Shown here: one piece after another, positions 50,706-59,312 of the stretch
Layout: each line of letters starts with the position of its first letter
Position numbering within the stretch: position 1 is the stretch's first letter
Source of the DNA: Plut-88900 sp965116945
Lineage (GTDB): Bacteria; Chloroflexota; Dehalococcoidia; Plut-88900
Length of the DNA stretch: 64,000 bases
NCBI GenBank assembly: GCA_965116945.1
Contig: OZ220734.1
Coordinates: 2,294,001 to 2,358,000, forward strand
Direction of reading: 5' to 3'
Position numbers and translations under genes: made by a program
The notes under the pieces: generated by a model
What the model was told of the DNA's origin: nothing
What the model saw: the letters and a program-made list of their open reading frames with translations, nothing else
Databases searched by the model: none

Positions 50706-51588
50706 GTTGTTCGGTTGTGGGGTTTGGGGTTTCGGTTCTGTCTGTTGGGTTTTGGGGCGGCGATGGAAGACGCCTGGAGAGCCGGTGGCCTCTACTCTTA
50801 TGCGGTGTTCCGGCTGTCGGGGGCCATGGAGGTCCGCCGGGGGGCGGATTGCAGCCGGCCGCACCCTTCTGCTTGATACGATGCTCGGGCTGTTCGGGCA
50901 GACATCCGAGCCTTGACCCTCTCCCGGGCGCCCAAGGGCGCACAGGGGGCCAGTGATCCAGCTGTGGCCCCCGGGAGTTGCTATTACCTTATCTGGCGCG
51001 CACCCTCGGGTCTGGGCGGTCCAGCAAACCCCTCGCTTGATATGGCGTAAGCTCGCCGACGGGCCGACCCCCGGGATCCGGTCCCGGCGGGGTAGAGCCG
51101 GCCCGCCTTTCCCCTTGCTTGATATGGCGTAAGCTCGCCTGCGGGCCAACCCCCGGGAACCAGTCCCGGGCGGGGATAGCCGGCCCGCCCCTCCCCTTGC
51201 TTGGTATAGCGCAAGCTCGCTACAAACCGGCCTCCGAGAGGATCTCTCGGCGGGGGACGGCCGATCCGCTGTGGCTTCTATCCAGGGCGTCTTTCCATCG
51301 CCTTACTACCAGGGAAGGGGACACGGGACCCGGTTTGTTGAGGAGATGGCGTCTTTCGCTTGTGCCGCAACCTGCCTGCCTCGCATAGGGGGGCGATTGG
51401 CCGGTCGCCCCTACGGGTGAGGGGAGAGGTCTTGGGATGGGCTAGGGCGTTGAGTCCTCGGGGTCGGGTCGGGTGGGCTTCCCTGGGTTTTTGGGTTCCT
51501 CCTTAGAAATATGTGGATTGGCGTTCGAACGGTGTGGAGAATAGTACGGGTGTTCGTGTAGTGTCAAGGGGCAAATGTCCCACTTTGG
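50706..51588 (+). repeat. structured 0.8-kb intergenic repeat, copy C (three tandem units)
   Basis: The longest copy, 883 bases. It has three tandem units of 82 bases beginning near 51029, 51111 and 51193, each opening with CCCCTTGCTTGRTATRGCG-like sequence and each with a 17-base hairpin: 51071-51087, 51153-51169 (both CCGGGA/TCCCGG) and 51234-51250 (CCGAGA/TCTCGG). Copies A and B have two units, which accounts for most of the length difference. Where B has an ATGCC/GGCAT hairpin, C has CGCCC/GGGCG, so pairing is kept though the bases changed. It begins 23 bases after the DddP-like gene. Confidence 0.8.
51541..51567 (-). promoter_or_regulatory. promoter-like element at the end of repeat copy C
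   Basis: On the minus strand TTGACA (51562-51567) and TACTAT (51541-51546) are 15 bases apart, as in the other two copies, although intervening bases differ. Confidence 0.3.
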
Positions 51589-52014
51589 GGGGGGGAGGTC
51601 GACCAGCCGGTCGCCCCTACGGGGGGGATGCCCCCGACCCTCAGGGAACTCTCACCCCCTTGGTCCCCCTCTCCCGCCCCGAGGGACTCGGGGCAGGCTC
51701 TTAGGGCCACTAAGAGGGCTTTGCATAACTGGTCTCTTGGCATTCGAATCACCCTCACCCTAACCCTCTCACGCCTCAGGCGCATCTGCGACCCATCGAG
51801 GGAGAGGGGATTGGACACCTCCCCCCGACACCTTGGAGGGAGTTGGATAAGGGTCCCATTAATGGAGAGGGGGAGAGAACCTCGCCCCAGATTTCTCGCG
51901 GAGCGTCAGGATGACGGGGGTGTCGGGGGGGGGAAGGGAGCGAGGTGTTGCAGAAGCGGGGGAAATGGGACAGGATAGGGACGCTTTGTGAATCCCTCTG
52001 ACAAGGAGTAGACC
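51589..52014. repeat. gene-free stretch with short repeats
   Basis: There is no plausible gene here. It contains an extra CCGGTCGCCCCTACGGGG segment (51608-51627) like the hairpin inside the large repeat, C-rich tracts (CCCTCACCCTAACCCTCTC around 51750), and a third copy of the 33-base motif (51885-51917, CCCCAGATT to ATGACGG). The sequence is low in complexity up to the ribosome site AAGGAG of the enoyl-CoA hydratase gene. Confidence 0.65.
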
Positions 52015-52893
52015 ATGGCCGAATACAACACCATTCTTTATGAAAAGCAGCGCAAGGGGGTACTCATTACCCTCAATCGCCCAGAGACACTGAACGCAAT
52101 CTCGCAAGAAGTTGCCAGTGAGCTCAGTCACGCCCTCTACGCCGCCGATGCAGACCCGGAGATCCGGGCCGTTGTGATTACGGGGGCGGGTCGGGCGTTT
52201 TCGTCGGGATACGACATCAAGGCGGGCAGGCCGATGGAATGGCCCTCGGGTCTGCCGGAGGGCGCCAACATTGCTGAGCAGATAGAGTTGCAAAGGAACC
52301 ATGACAAGGGCGAGCAGGCAAACCTGCTGCAGATCTGGGACATGGGCACTCCCGTTATCGCAGCAGTGAACGGCTGGTGTCTTGCGGGGGCGTCCTGGTA
52401 CGCCCTGGCTTGCCACATGACATTCGCTTCGGACCAGGCAGTATTCGGCCAGCCAGAGGTAAGAATGGGCGACGACACGAATTTTTTCTGGGTCCTCAAC
52501 GCCGGCTACAAGCATGCATTGCGATACGCCCTTACCGGCGACCACCTCGACGCCCAAGAGGCGCTGCGCATAGGTCTCATAAACGAGGTAGTGCCCCACG
52601 ACCAACTTATCGACAGGTGCTTCCACATCGTCGAGCGCATTGCCATGAACGCCCCCGAGACCGTGAAGATCAACCTGCAGGTGGCTACCAAGGGGCTGAA
52701 CATGATGGGCTTGCGCAACGCCCTGCTACTGAATGACGAAATGAAAGCCCTGGCCCACCTGTCCCGGAGCAAGGACTTCTTCAAGCCACTGGACGAGGCC
52801 CAGCGCGAAGGTGGACTGCGTCCTTTCCTCAAGCTCCGGGACGGACCGTTTATTCCTGAGCCGTTCGGGCCGCGTTCGAAGCCGCGGGAGTGA
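52015..52893 (+). CDS. enoyl-CoA hydratase/isomerase family protein
   Basis: A 292-residue crotonase-fold protein. ITLNRPETLNAISQEV, the oxyanion segment GRAFSSGYDIKAGRP and NGWCLAGASWYALACHMTF followed by FGQPEVRMG are diagnostic; the Glu in GQPEVRMG is at the position of one catalytic Glu of enoyl-CoA hydratases. Crotonases also act as dehalogenases, isomerases and hydrolases, so the exact reaction is open. It stands between a repeat block and a DAO-family gene 88 bases downstream. Confidence 0.9.
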   Translation: MAEYNTILYEKQRKGVLITLNRPETLNAISQEVASELSHALYAADADPEIRAVVITGAGRAFSSGYDIKAGRPMEWPSGLPEGANIAEQIELQRNHDKGEQANLLQIWDMGTPVIAAVNGWCLAGASWYALACHMTFASDQAVFGQPEVRMGDDTNFFWVLNAGYKHALRYALTGDHLDAQEALRIGLINEVVPHDQLIDRCFHIVERIAMNAPETVKINLQVATKGLNMMGLRNALLLNDEMKALAHLSRSKDFFKPLDEAQREGGLRPFLKLRDGPFIPEPFGPRSKPRE

Positions 52894-52919
52894 TGCGGGG
52901 ATGCCGGGGAGTGGCCCTG

Positions 52920-52952
52920 CCCCAGATTGATCGCGGGGCATCGGCATGACAG
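52920..52952 (+). repeat. 33-base REP-like motif
   Basis: This is the fourth copy of the motif CCCCAGATT...TCGCGGGGCAT...GCATGACAG. It lies between the enoyl-CoA hydratase stop and the next gene. The CCCC and GGGG ends can pair over a short stem. Like the other copies it reads on the plus strand. Confidence 0.65.
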
Positions 52953-52981
52953 TCGCTGTGTAAGGAGCTACGAAGAGGCCT

Positions 52982-54277
52982 ATGAATTCGCGTAACGCTG
53001 ATGCTGTAGTTATAGGGGCCGGGATTGCAGGCTGCGCTACGGCGTATTACCTGTCGAAGAGGGGGTTGAGCGTCGTGGTGGTGGAGAAGGGGGAGGTGGG
53101 AGAAGAACAGTCGAGTCGGGCGTGGGGATTCGTGAGGCAGCAGGCCCGAACGGCGCGTGAGCTTCCACTGATGATGGCAGGGGCAATCGTGTGGCAGGAG
53201 ATGGAGCGGGACCTGGGCGCGGACGTGGAGTGGAACCAGGGAGGGTCGCTGACCCTGGCCGGGGACGAGGAAATCCTGGGCAGGATCAAGGCGTGGTTGA
53301 AGGTTGGGGAGCAGTTCGGCATCGAGACCCGGTTCCTGACTAATGAGGACGTGAAAGAGCTTATTCCGTCGATGCGGGGTGAATGGCTGGGGGCGATGTA
53401 CACGCCCAGCGACGGTCACGCCCAACCGGACAAGGCCACCAACGCCATATCCATCGGGGCGCGGGAGAACGGAGCTCTGTTTCTGACAGGGGAGGCTGTC
53501 GAAAAGATCGAGGTGAAGGATGGCCGGGTGTCCGCTGTAGTTACGGACAAGGGTCGGATTATGACCGAAAACGTGGTCTGTGCGGCGGGGGCGTGGTCTC
53601 ACAGGGTTGCAAAGATGGTCGGGCTGACGCTGCCGTACCGTATGGTGCGGGCGAGTGTCGGGCAGACGGACCCGACGGGTCACGTCACTGATATGGCGGT
53701 TATCGGGCCCCGGATAGCCTTCAGGCAGAGGCCGACGGGAGAGATCTACATCGCTCCCGGGCCGGGAGGCACGGACTACGACGTCGACCTGGACAGCTTC
53801 AAGCACATACGGTTGTTTATGCCGAATTTTCGTCGGAACCGGGAGATGTTCAAGGTGCATATCGGGGGTGCGCTGATCATGGACATTCTCAGGAGTCTGC
53901 CGGGCTCACCGGCGCGTCGGCACCCGTTCGCGCACACGGTGGGCAAGGCCCCGGAGCCCAACAGGAAGGTTATCGACAGGGCGCTGGGCACATTCAAGTC
54001 GCTGTTCCCTGACCAGCAGGGTCTGGGGATAGAGCAATACTGGTCAGGACGGATAGACGCAACCCCAGACGCCCTCCCAGTCATCGGAGAGGCAAGGTCT
54101 CCAAAGGGGTTCTATTTCTGCACGGGGTTCAGTGGTCGGGGGATTGGGATCGGGCCTGTGGCCGGAAAGGTGACCGCCGAACTCATCGTCGACGGAGAGG
54201 CTTCAGTCGATATCCATGCCCTGCGCCACAGCCGGTTCGAGGAGCGGGACATGGACATGATAAAGGCCGTAGTGTGA
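52982..54277 (+). CDS. FAD-dependent oxidoreductase (DAO family)
   Basis: A 431-residue glycine/D-amino acid oxidase family flavoprotein, not closely similar to the one at 48263. FAD motif AVVIGAGIAGCATAYYLS; EEQSSRAWGFVRQQARTARE follows where sarcosine-dehydrogenase-like enzymes bind FAD; VVCAAGAWSHRVAK and the C-terminal GRIDATPDALPVIGEA with FCTGFSGRGIGIGPVAG complete the fold. It oxidises an amine or imino acid, probably passing electrons to a carrier. No alpha-type partner is adjacent. A small membrane protein gene follows after 10 bases. Confidence 0.9.
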   Translation: MNSRNADAVVIGAGIAGCATAYYLSKRGLSVVVVEKGEVGEEQSSRAWGFVRQQARTARELPLMMAGAIVWQEMERDLGADVEWNQGGSLTLAGDEEILGRIKAWLKVGEQFGIETRFLTNEDVKELIPSMRGEWLGAMYTPSDGHAQPDKATNAISIGARENGALFLTGEAVEKIEVKDGRVSAVVTDKGRIMTENVVCAAGAWSHRVAKMVGLTLPYRMVRASVGQTDPTGHVTDMAVIGPRIAFRQRPTGEIYIAPGPGGTDYDVDLDSFKHIRLFMPNFRRNREMFKVHIGGALIMDILRSLPGSPARRHPFAHTVGKAPEPNRKVIDRALGTFKSLFPDQQGLGIEQYWSGRIDATPDALPVIGEARSPKGFYFCTGFSGRGIGIGPVAGKVTAELIVDGEASVDIHALRHSRFEERDMDMIKAVV

Positions 54278-54287
54278 CCCGGGGCCC

Positions 54288-54860
54288 ATGGCCAGCGTAA
54301 ATGCCCGCTATGAGACCCGAGCGAGACACAGCGTCCTGCTGACGGGGGATCCTCTGGGCCGGTTGATCAGCCTGCACCCTATCCTTGTGGCACTTGTATT
54401 CATTGCGTTGGGGTGGGGAACCTTGCTGCTCATAGCTTGGCGGCTGGACATAGTAACCAGTGAGTTTCTGGTGAACCCGGCGTTCATGGTCGGGGACCTG
54501 GTGCTGCTGCCGTTGTGTGGGGCTCTCATTGCCGCCTATTACCGGTCGGCGTCGCTGGAGATGCCGTCGGAGTGGGGGCTGAGGGTGGCGGTCGGGAGCG
54601 GGGTGCTTGCGGGTGTCGCGGCGGGGGCCACGGCGGCATTCAGCATATTCGCGTCGGAGACGTATCATGGGCTTTGGTCGGTGCCTCACACGATATTCAT
54701 CTGGTTTTTCGCCTACACGTTTATATCTTTCCTGCTCCGGGCATTTTCGGACATGACATTCTACCTGAGCAGGCGCAAGGTTTATCACGTGGCGGCAGTG
54801 ATACTGATGCCGGTGGCGCATATGACGCTTAAGGCCAACCTGGGGGGGTCTTTGGGGTAG
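54288..54860 (+). CDS. hypothetical multi-pass membrane protein
   Basis: A 190-residue protein I do not recognise. Five hydrophobic segments are visible: about 22-46 (HPILVALVFIALGWGTLLLI), 62-82 (FMVGDLVLLPLCGALIAAYY), 95-120 (VAVGSGVLAGVAAGATAAFS), 130-150 (TIFIWFFAYTFISFLLRAF) and 165-180 (VYHVAAVILMPVAHMTLKA). Short charged loops separate them. It is 10 bases after the DAO-family gene on the same strand and may be cotranscribed with it. I can assign no function. Confidence 0.75.
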   Translation: MASVNARYETRARHSVLLTGDPLGRLISLHPILVALVFIALGWGTLLLIAWRLDIVTSEFLVNPAFMVGDLVLLPLCGALIAAYYRSASLEMPSEWGLRVAVGSGVLAGVAAGATAAFSIFASETYHGLWSVPHTIFIWFFAYTFISFLLRAFSDMTFYLSRRKVYHVAAVILMPVAHMTLKANLGGSLG

Positions 54861-54951
54861 GGCAAATCCCTGGCGCTACACTCGGAACTCGGAGGGGCGG
54901 TGGTAGAATAGCCGCCTACACTGCAGAACGCTCTGAAATGGAGGCGAGACC

Positions 54952-55812
54952 GTGACACAAGCAGCTATTTCCAACTGGGGCCGTTGGGGCACTGATGACC
55001 ACCTCGGCGCCCTCAACCTGATCACACCCGAGGTCATCCTGAAGGCCGCGGGCCTTATCAAGCAAGGCAAGGTCTACAGTCTCGCCGTGCCTTTGGAAAG
55101 GAATGGGCACCAGCACGCGCCTTTTCACAAGACCTGGAAGGTCACCTTCACCACGCCCACGCCCAACGTGAACTTCACCGAGGATGTACTGACCATAGAC
55201 ACGCATTCCGGGACTCACATCGACTCCCTGGGGCATTCTTGGGCGGAGGGGCAGTTCTATAACGGCTACTCCGAGGAGCAGGTCTTTAAGTCTGGGGTGA
55301 GGAAGATTGGGATAGACCAGGTGAAGGCGATAGTCGGGCGAGGGGTTATGCTGGACATACCCCGGTATCGCGGGATCGAGCACATGGATGCGGCGGAAGT
55401 AGTGACCGGCGAGGAGCTGGATGCGGTAGCTGCGTCCCAGGGGGTTACGATTCAGCCGGGGGACGTGCTGCTGTTCCGCACCGGCTGGCACACGGTGTTC
55501 TACAAGGACTACGAATTATGGCAGTCAGGGGTGCCGGGCCCCGACGGCTCACTCGCTCCATGGCTCAAGGAAAAAGACGTCTGCGCCATTGGGGCTGACC
55601 AACCCACGGTTGAGGTTAACAGCCCCGGTGGCGGGGAAGGGTACAGCCTGCTTCATCGCTACGCACTGCGGGACCTGGGCGTCTACCTGCTGGAGAACAT
55701 GAACTTGGAGGAGATTGCCCGGGACCAGGTTTACGAGTTTATGTTCGTCGGGGCGCCGTTGCCTTTGACTGAGGCGTCGGGGACGCCGTGGAACCCCGTG
55801 GCCCTCGTATAA
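54952..55812 (+). CDS. cyclase family protein (kynurenine formamidase-like)
   Basis: A 286-residue PF04199 metal-dependent hydrolase. The signature is His85-Ser-Gly-Thr-His89-x-Asp91 (THSGTHIDSLGH), with His95 following, the zinc/manganese site of kynurenine formamidase, isatin hydrolase and related ring-openers. DVLLFRTGWHTVF and the C-terminal MFVGAPLPLTEASGTPWNPVAL are family-typical. It starts at GTG 54952 with GGAGGCGAG upstream. The flavoenzyme gene follows 35 bases later. The likely chemistry is hydrolysis of a cyclic amide, lactone or formamide. Confidence 0.9.
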   Translation: MTQAAISNWGRWGTDDHLGALNLITPEVILKAAGLIKQGKVYSLAVPLERNGHQHAPFHKTWKVTFTTPTPNVNFTEDVLTIDTHSGTHIDSLGHSWAEGQFYNGYSEEQVFKSGVRKIGIDQVKAIVGRGVMLDIPRYRGIEHMDAAEVVTGEELDAVAASQGVTIQPGDVLLFRTGWHTVFYKDYELWQSGVPGPDGSLAPWLKEKDVCAIGADQPTVEVNSPGGGEGYSLLHRYALRDLGVYLLENMNLEEIARDQVYEFMFVGAPLPLTEASGTPWNPVALV

Positions 55813-55847
55813 AGGGACATACTTACACAATCGAGGAACAATCAGAA

Positions 55848-57815
55848 ATGGCAAGCATCCAGTTCCCCAACCTGTTCAGCCCCCTGACGATGCGCAACGT
55901 GACGATACGGAACCGCATAGTGAGCACCGCCCACGCCACCGTTCTTGCGGACAACGGGATGCCCGGGCCCAAGATCAACGCCTACCAGGCGGAAAAGGCG
56001 CGGGGTGGGGCGGGACTTATCATCTGCTACGGCTCGGCATCCGTGCACCACTCATCGCCGGCAGTAGACTGGGGCGGGGTGGAGTTGTTCGAGGACAAGG
56101 TAATTCCTTACCTGAAGGAAGCCTCGGCGGCGGTGCACCAGCACGGGGCGAAGATTTTTTCGCAGATTACGCACAGGGGTCGGCGGGGGACCTCCGACAT
56201 CTCGTGGCACCCGTTGTTCGCGCCGTCGGGTCTGCCGGAGCGGGTGCACCGGGAGACCCCTCACGCCATGGAGATCGAAGAGATCCAGGACGTTGTAAAG
56301 GGGTATGGGAAGGCCGCGGGCCGGCTGAAGGCGGGAGGATTCGACGGGGTGGAGATCATGATCGGGTCGGGGCACCTGCCGGAACAGTTCCTGTCTCCCT
56401 TCTCCAACAATCGCACCGACGCCTATGGGGGCTCGCTGGAGAACCGGATGCGCTTCGCGTTGGAGGTAATCGAAGCGGCGAGGGAGCGGGTTGGGGAGGA
56501 CTTCGTGGTCGGGATCCGGGTGGGGGGTGAGGACGAGAGGACGAAGGGCGGGTTGAGTCGGGCAGACCAGCTGAAGATATTCGAGATTCTCGAGGCCACG
56601 GGGCAGGTCGACTACCTGAGCATCACGGGAGCAACGCCCGAGTACATGATGGGTCAGTCGGAGGCAGTGCCGGCGATGTGGTTCAAGACGGGTCTATGGG
56701 TCGATTACGCCGCCGAGGTGAAGCGAAACAGCAACCTGGCCATCCTGATAGCGGGCCGAATCACCGACCCAATGCAGGGCGAATGGATAGTCTCGGAGAA
56801 AAAGGCCGACCTGGTGGCGATGACCCGGGCCATGATTGCCGACCCTCATCTTGCCAACAAGGCCAAAGAGGGTCGGGTGGAGGACATCCGGCCCTGCATC
56901 GGGAGCAACCAGGGATGCATCGGGCGGCTGTTCCATGGGAAGCCGGTGACCTGCATACACAACCCGGTCATCAGCCGGGAAGCGGAGCTGGCCATCGTCA
57001 AGCCTGCGGAGCGCAAGAAAAAGGTTGTCGTGGTCGGGGGTGGGCCCGGGGGGCTGGAGGCAGCGCGGGTCTCTGCAGAGCGGGGACACAGCGTAGTTTT
57101 GTTCGAAAAGCGGGCCGTGCTGGGTGGTCAGATCACGCCTTACACGAAGGCGGCCGGTCGGGAGGACTTTGGGGCGATCACGATCTGGCTGGAGGAGCAG
57201 GCGCGGAAGCTGGGGGTCGATATCAGGCTTGGTGCGGAGGCCGACGCCGACACAGTTTTGGCAGAGGGGCCGGATGCGGTCATCATTGCCACGGGATCGG
57301 AGCAGCTTCCGCCGGACATCCCTGGGGCGGAGTCGGGCCCCCTGGTAACTACGGAGGAGGCCCTGACCAAGGAAGTCGATTGGGGAGAGAGGGTTCTGGT
57401 CATCGACCAGGACGGCCATCACAAGGGTCCAGCGGTAGCCGAACAGCTGGCACTGAAGGGAAGCAGCGTAGAGGTCGTATCGGACTTGTTCACCATCGGG
57501 GAAGACATTGACATCAGCACGAAGCCACTGGTGTATCAACGAATGTTCACCAACGGCGTGACCCTTACACCTCACACGGAGGTCAAGGAGATCCGAGAGG
57601 AGCAGGTGGTCCTCCGCAACATTTACAACGACGAAGAACGCACCGTGGACGGCGTAACGACTATAGTCCACGCGGGCCTGCGTGAGGCCCAGGACGGCCT
57701 TTACAAGTCGCTGAAGGGGAAGGTTGGGAACTTGAGGTTGGTCGGAGATGCGAGAGCCCCGCGGAGGATTCACGATGCAATACTGGAGGGTACCCGGGCG
57801 GGGAGGGGGGTTTAG
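55848..57815 (+). CDS. NADH:flavin oxidoreductase / 2,4-dienoyl-CoA reductase-like protein
   Basis: A 655-residue protein with an old-yellow-enzyme FMN barrel (residues 1 to about 360: FPNLFSPLTMRNVTIRNRIV, GGSLENRMRFALEVIEA) and an FAD/NAD domain (VVVVGGGPGGLEAARVSAER), as in FadH and trimethylamine dehydrogenase. Between them the Fe-S motif reads Cys350-x2-Ser353-x3-Cys357-x11-Cys369, so the second of the four usual cysteines is Ser. It may bind a cluster with a Ser or external ligand, or none. I use ATG 55848; the frame is open from 55788, which overlaps the cyclase end. Possible substrates are enoyl-CoA esters, N-methyl amines or other enones. Confidence 0.88.
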   Translation: MASIQFPNLFSPLTMRNVTIRNRIVSTAHATVLADNGMPGPKINAYQAEKARGGAGLIICYGSASVHHSSPAVDWGGVELFEDKVIPYLKEASAAVHQHGAKIFSQITHRGRRGTSDISWHPLFAPSGLPERVHRETPHAMEIEEIQDVVKGYGKAAGRLKAGGFDGVEIMIGSGHLPEQFLSPFSNNRTDAYGGSLENRMRFALEVIEAARERVGEDFVVGIRVGGEDERTKGGLSRADQLKIFEILEATGQVDYLSITGATPEYMMGQSEAVPAMWFKTGLWVDYAAEVKRNSNLAILIAGRITDPMQGEWIVSEKKADLVAMTRAMIADPHLANKAKEGRVEDIRPCIGSNQGCIGRLFHGKPVTCIHNPVISREAELAIVKPAERKKKVVVVGGGPGGLEAARVSAERGHSVVLFEKRAVLGGQITPYTKAAGREDFGAITIWLEEQARKLGVDIRLGAEADADTVLAEGPDAVIIATGSEQLPPDIPGAESGPLVTTEEALTKEVDWGERVLVIDQDGHHKGPAVAEQLALKGSSVEVVSDLFTIGEDIDISTKPLVYQRMFTNGVTLTPHTEVKEIREEQVVLRNIYNDEERTVDGVTTIVHAGLREAQDGLYKSLKGKVGNLRLVGDARAPRRIHDAILEGTRAGRGV

Positions 57816-57835
57816 TAGCCTCGGGCGTTGGCCGT

Positions 57836-58327
57836 ATGCAGTCGGACAAGCGCTTCACTATTTGCAGGGAGCACCCGGGCACCGACACGGCGCGAGCCCT
57901 GATCGCGGAGCTGGACGCTTACCTGGACCCTCTTTATCCATCGGAGAGCCAGCATGGGTATGACGTCGAAAAGCTGGTAGAGCAGAGCGTCGAGTTTTTC
58001 GTACTGTACGAAGAGGGGAAGGCGGCGGGGTGTGGCGGGGTGCAGTATTTCGGGGGGCCGTCGGGGGGCGGGGATGGCTATGGGGAGATCAAGCGGATGT
58101 ATGTCCGGCCCGAGTTCAGGGGTCGGGGGTATGCGAAAAAGATGCTGGAGCACCTGGAAGGGGTTGCGGCGGATAAGGGGTATCGCAAGGTGCGGTTGGA
58201 GGTGGGGATATTACAGCCCGAGGCCCTGCGACTCTATGAGCGGACCGGCTACCATAAGATCCCGCCCTTTGGGGCCTATTGGGACGACCCCCTGAGCTTT
58301 TTCTATGAAAAGACGCTGAATTCCTGA
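57836..58327 (+). CDS. GNAT family N-acetyltransferase
   Basis: A 163-residue GNAT acyltransferase. The acetyl-CoA site is motif A, IKRMYVRPEFRGRGYAKKML (Arg-Gly-Arg-Gly-Tyr loop), followed by motif B with LEVGILQPEALRLYERTGY. The N-terminal part (LIAELDAYLDPLYPSESQHG) resembles PhnO-like or YitI-like small-amine acetyltransferases. It is 20 bases downstream of the flavoenzyme gene. The substrate is unknown. Confidence 0.9.
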   Translation: MQSDKRFTICREHPGTDTARALIAELDAYLDPLYPSESQHGYDVEKLVEQSVEFFVLYEEGKAAGCGGVQYFGGPSGGGDGYGEIKRMYVRPEFRGRGYAKKMLEHLEGVAADKGYRKVRLEVGILQPEALRLYERTGYHKIPPFGAYWDDPLSFFYEKTLNS

Positions 58328-58461
58328 TGTCTGCTCTGGCGGGCCCTCTTCGCTTTAGCCCTTCGCATCAGACGTAGCGCAAATCCGCCCCTCGCTCATA
58401 CTTCGAGAGCCTCCGCACGAGCGGCCCCACCCCCAGGAGAACAGGAATTGCGATGGTCTGT

Positions 58462-59220
58462 CTAGGCCAAATAACCTCCGTCTACTTTCATCATGTTGCC
58501 GTTGACGTAGGAGGCGGCGTCGGAGCAGAGCCAGGCGACCACCTCGGCGACTTCTGACGGGTCTCCCTGCCGGTGGAGGGGGGTGCCCTCCAAGAGTTGG
58601 CGGTTCTTCTTGGGGTCGGCGCCCCAGAGGCGTTCAACCATGGGGGTGGATATTGTCCCGGGACAGATCGCGTTCACCCGCACCCCCTGCTCGGCGAACT
58701 CCAGGGCTGCGGACCGGGTCAGCCCCGCCACACCGAACTTGCTGCCGGTATAGGGGCCCAGGCTGGCGCTCCCTTTAAGACCGCTTATAGACGACGTGTT
58801 GACTATTGCACCCCCACCCGAGGCCAGCATTGCCGGGAATTCGTACTTCATGCAGAGCCAGACGCCCTTGAGGTTAATGGCTACCACCCGGTCGAAGTCG
58901 GCCTCTGAGCAGGCGACGAGGCTACCCGTCGGGCCTTCGATGCCGGCGTTGTTGTAGGCGTAATCGAGGCGCCCGTGGGTCTGGACCACCCGGTTGACCA
59001 TCGCTTCAACCTCAGTAGCCTTGGATACATCGACGCGCCAGAAGTCCACATTGGCTCCCAGCTCGGCGGCCAGGCGAACAGTCTCGGCGCCTCCGGTCTC
59101 GTCCACGTCTACCGTTGCTACGGTCGCTCCTCTCTTCGCAAAGGCCAGGACCGTCGCCCTCCCGATACCCGAGCCTCCACCGGTAACCAGGGCAACCTTA
59201 CCCTTCATATCGTCAGCCAT
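58462..59220 (-). CDS. SDR family oxidoreductase
   Basis: A 252-residue classical short-chain dehydrogenase. The cofactor motif is TGGGSGIG (13-20), with Asp38 region VATVDVD suggesting NAD preference, NNAGIEG, and the catalytic Ser144, Tyr157 and Lys161 (YTGSK). The C-terminal CPGTISTPM and DGGYLA are typical. A perfect AAGGAGG lies 6 bases before the ATG. It is divergent from the quinone reductase with a 92-base shared upstream region. FabG-like or alcohol-dehydrogenase activity is possible. Confidence 0.92.
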   Translation of the reverse strand: MADDMKGKVALVTGGGSGIGRATVLAFAKRGATVATVDVDETGGAETVRLAAELGANVDFWRVDVSKATEVEAMVNRVVQTHGRLDYAYNNAGIEGPTGSLVACSEADFDRVVAINLKGVWLCMKYEFPAMLASGGGAIVNTSSISGLKGSASLGPYTGSKFGVAGLTRSAALEFAEQGVRVNAICPGTISTPMVERLWGADPKKNRQLLEGTPLHRQGDPSEVAEVVAWLCSDAASYVNGNMMKVDGGYLA

Positions 59221-59312
59221 GAGAAACCTCCTTAGCCGGATTTCATCTCCTCCGAGAGGCCCATCCTATCATCCCCAAAAGACAGCGAAAACCTGAATGA
59301 TAAAATAGCGGC

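Noticed and set aside
51029..51274. Tandem units as a CRISPR array
   Set aside because: The 82-base units are diverged along their whole length, with no short identical repeats separated by unique spacers, and no cas genes are present.
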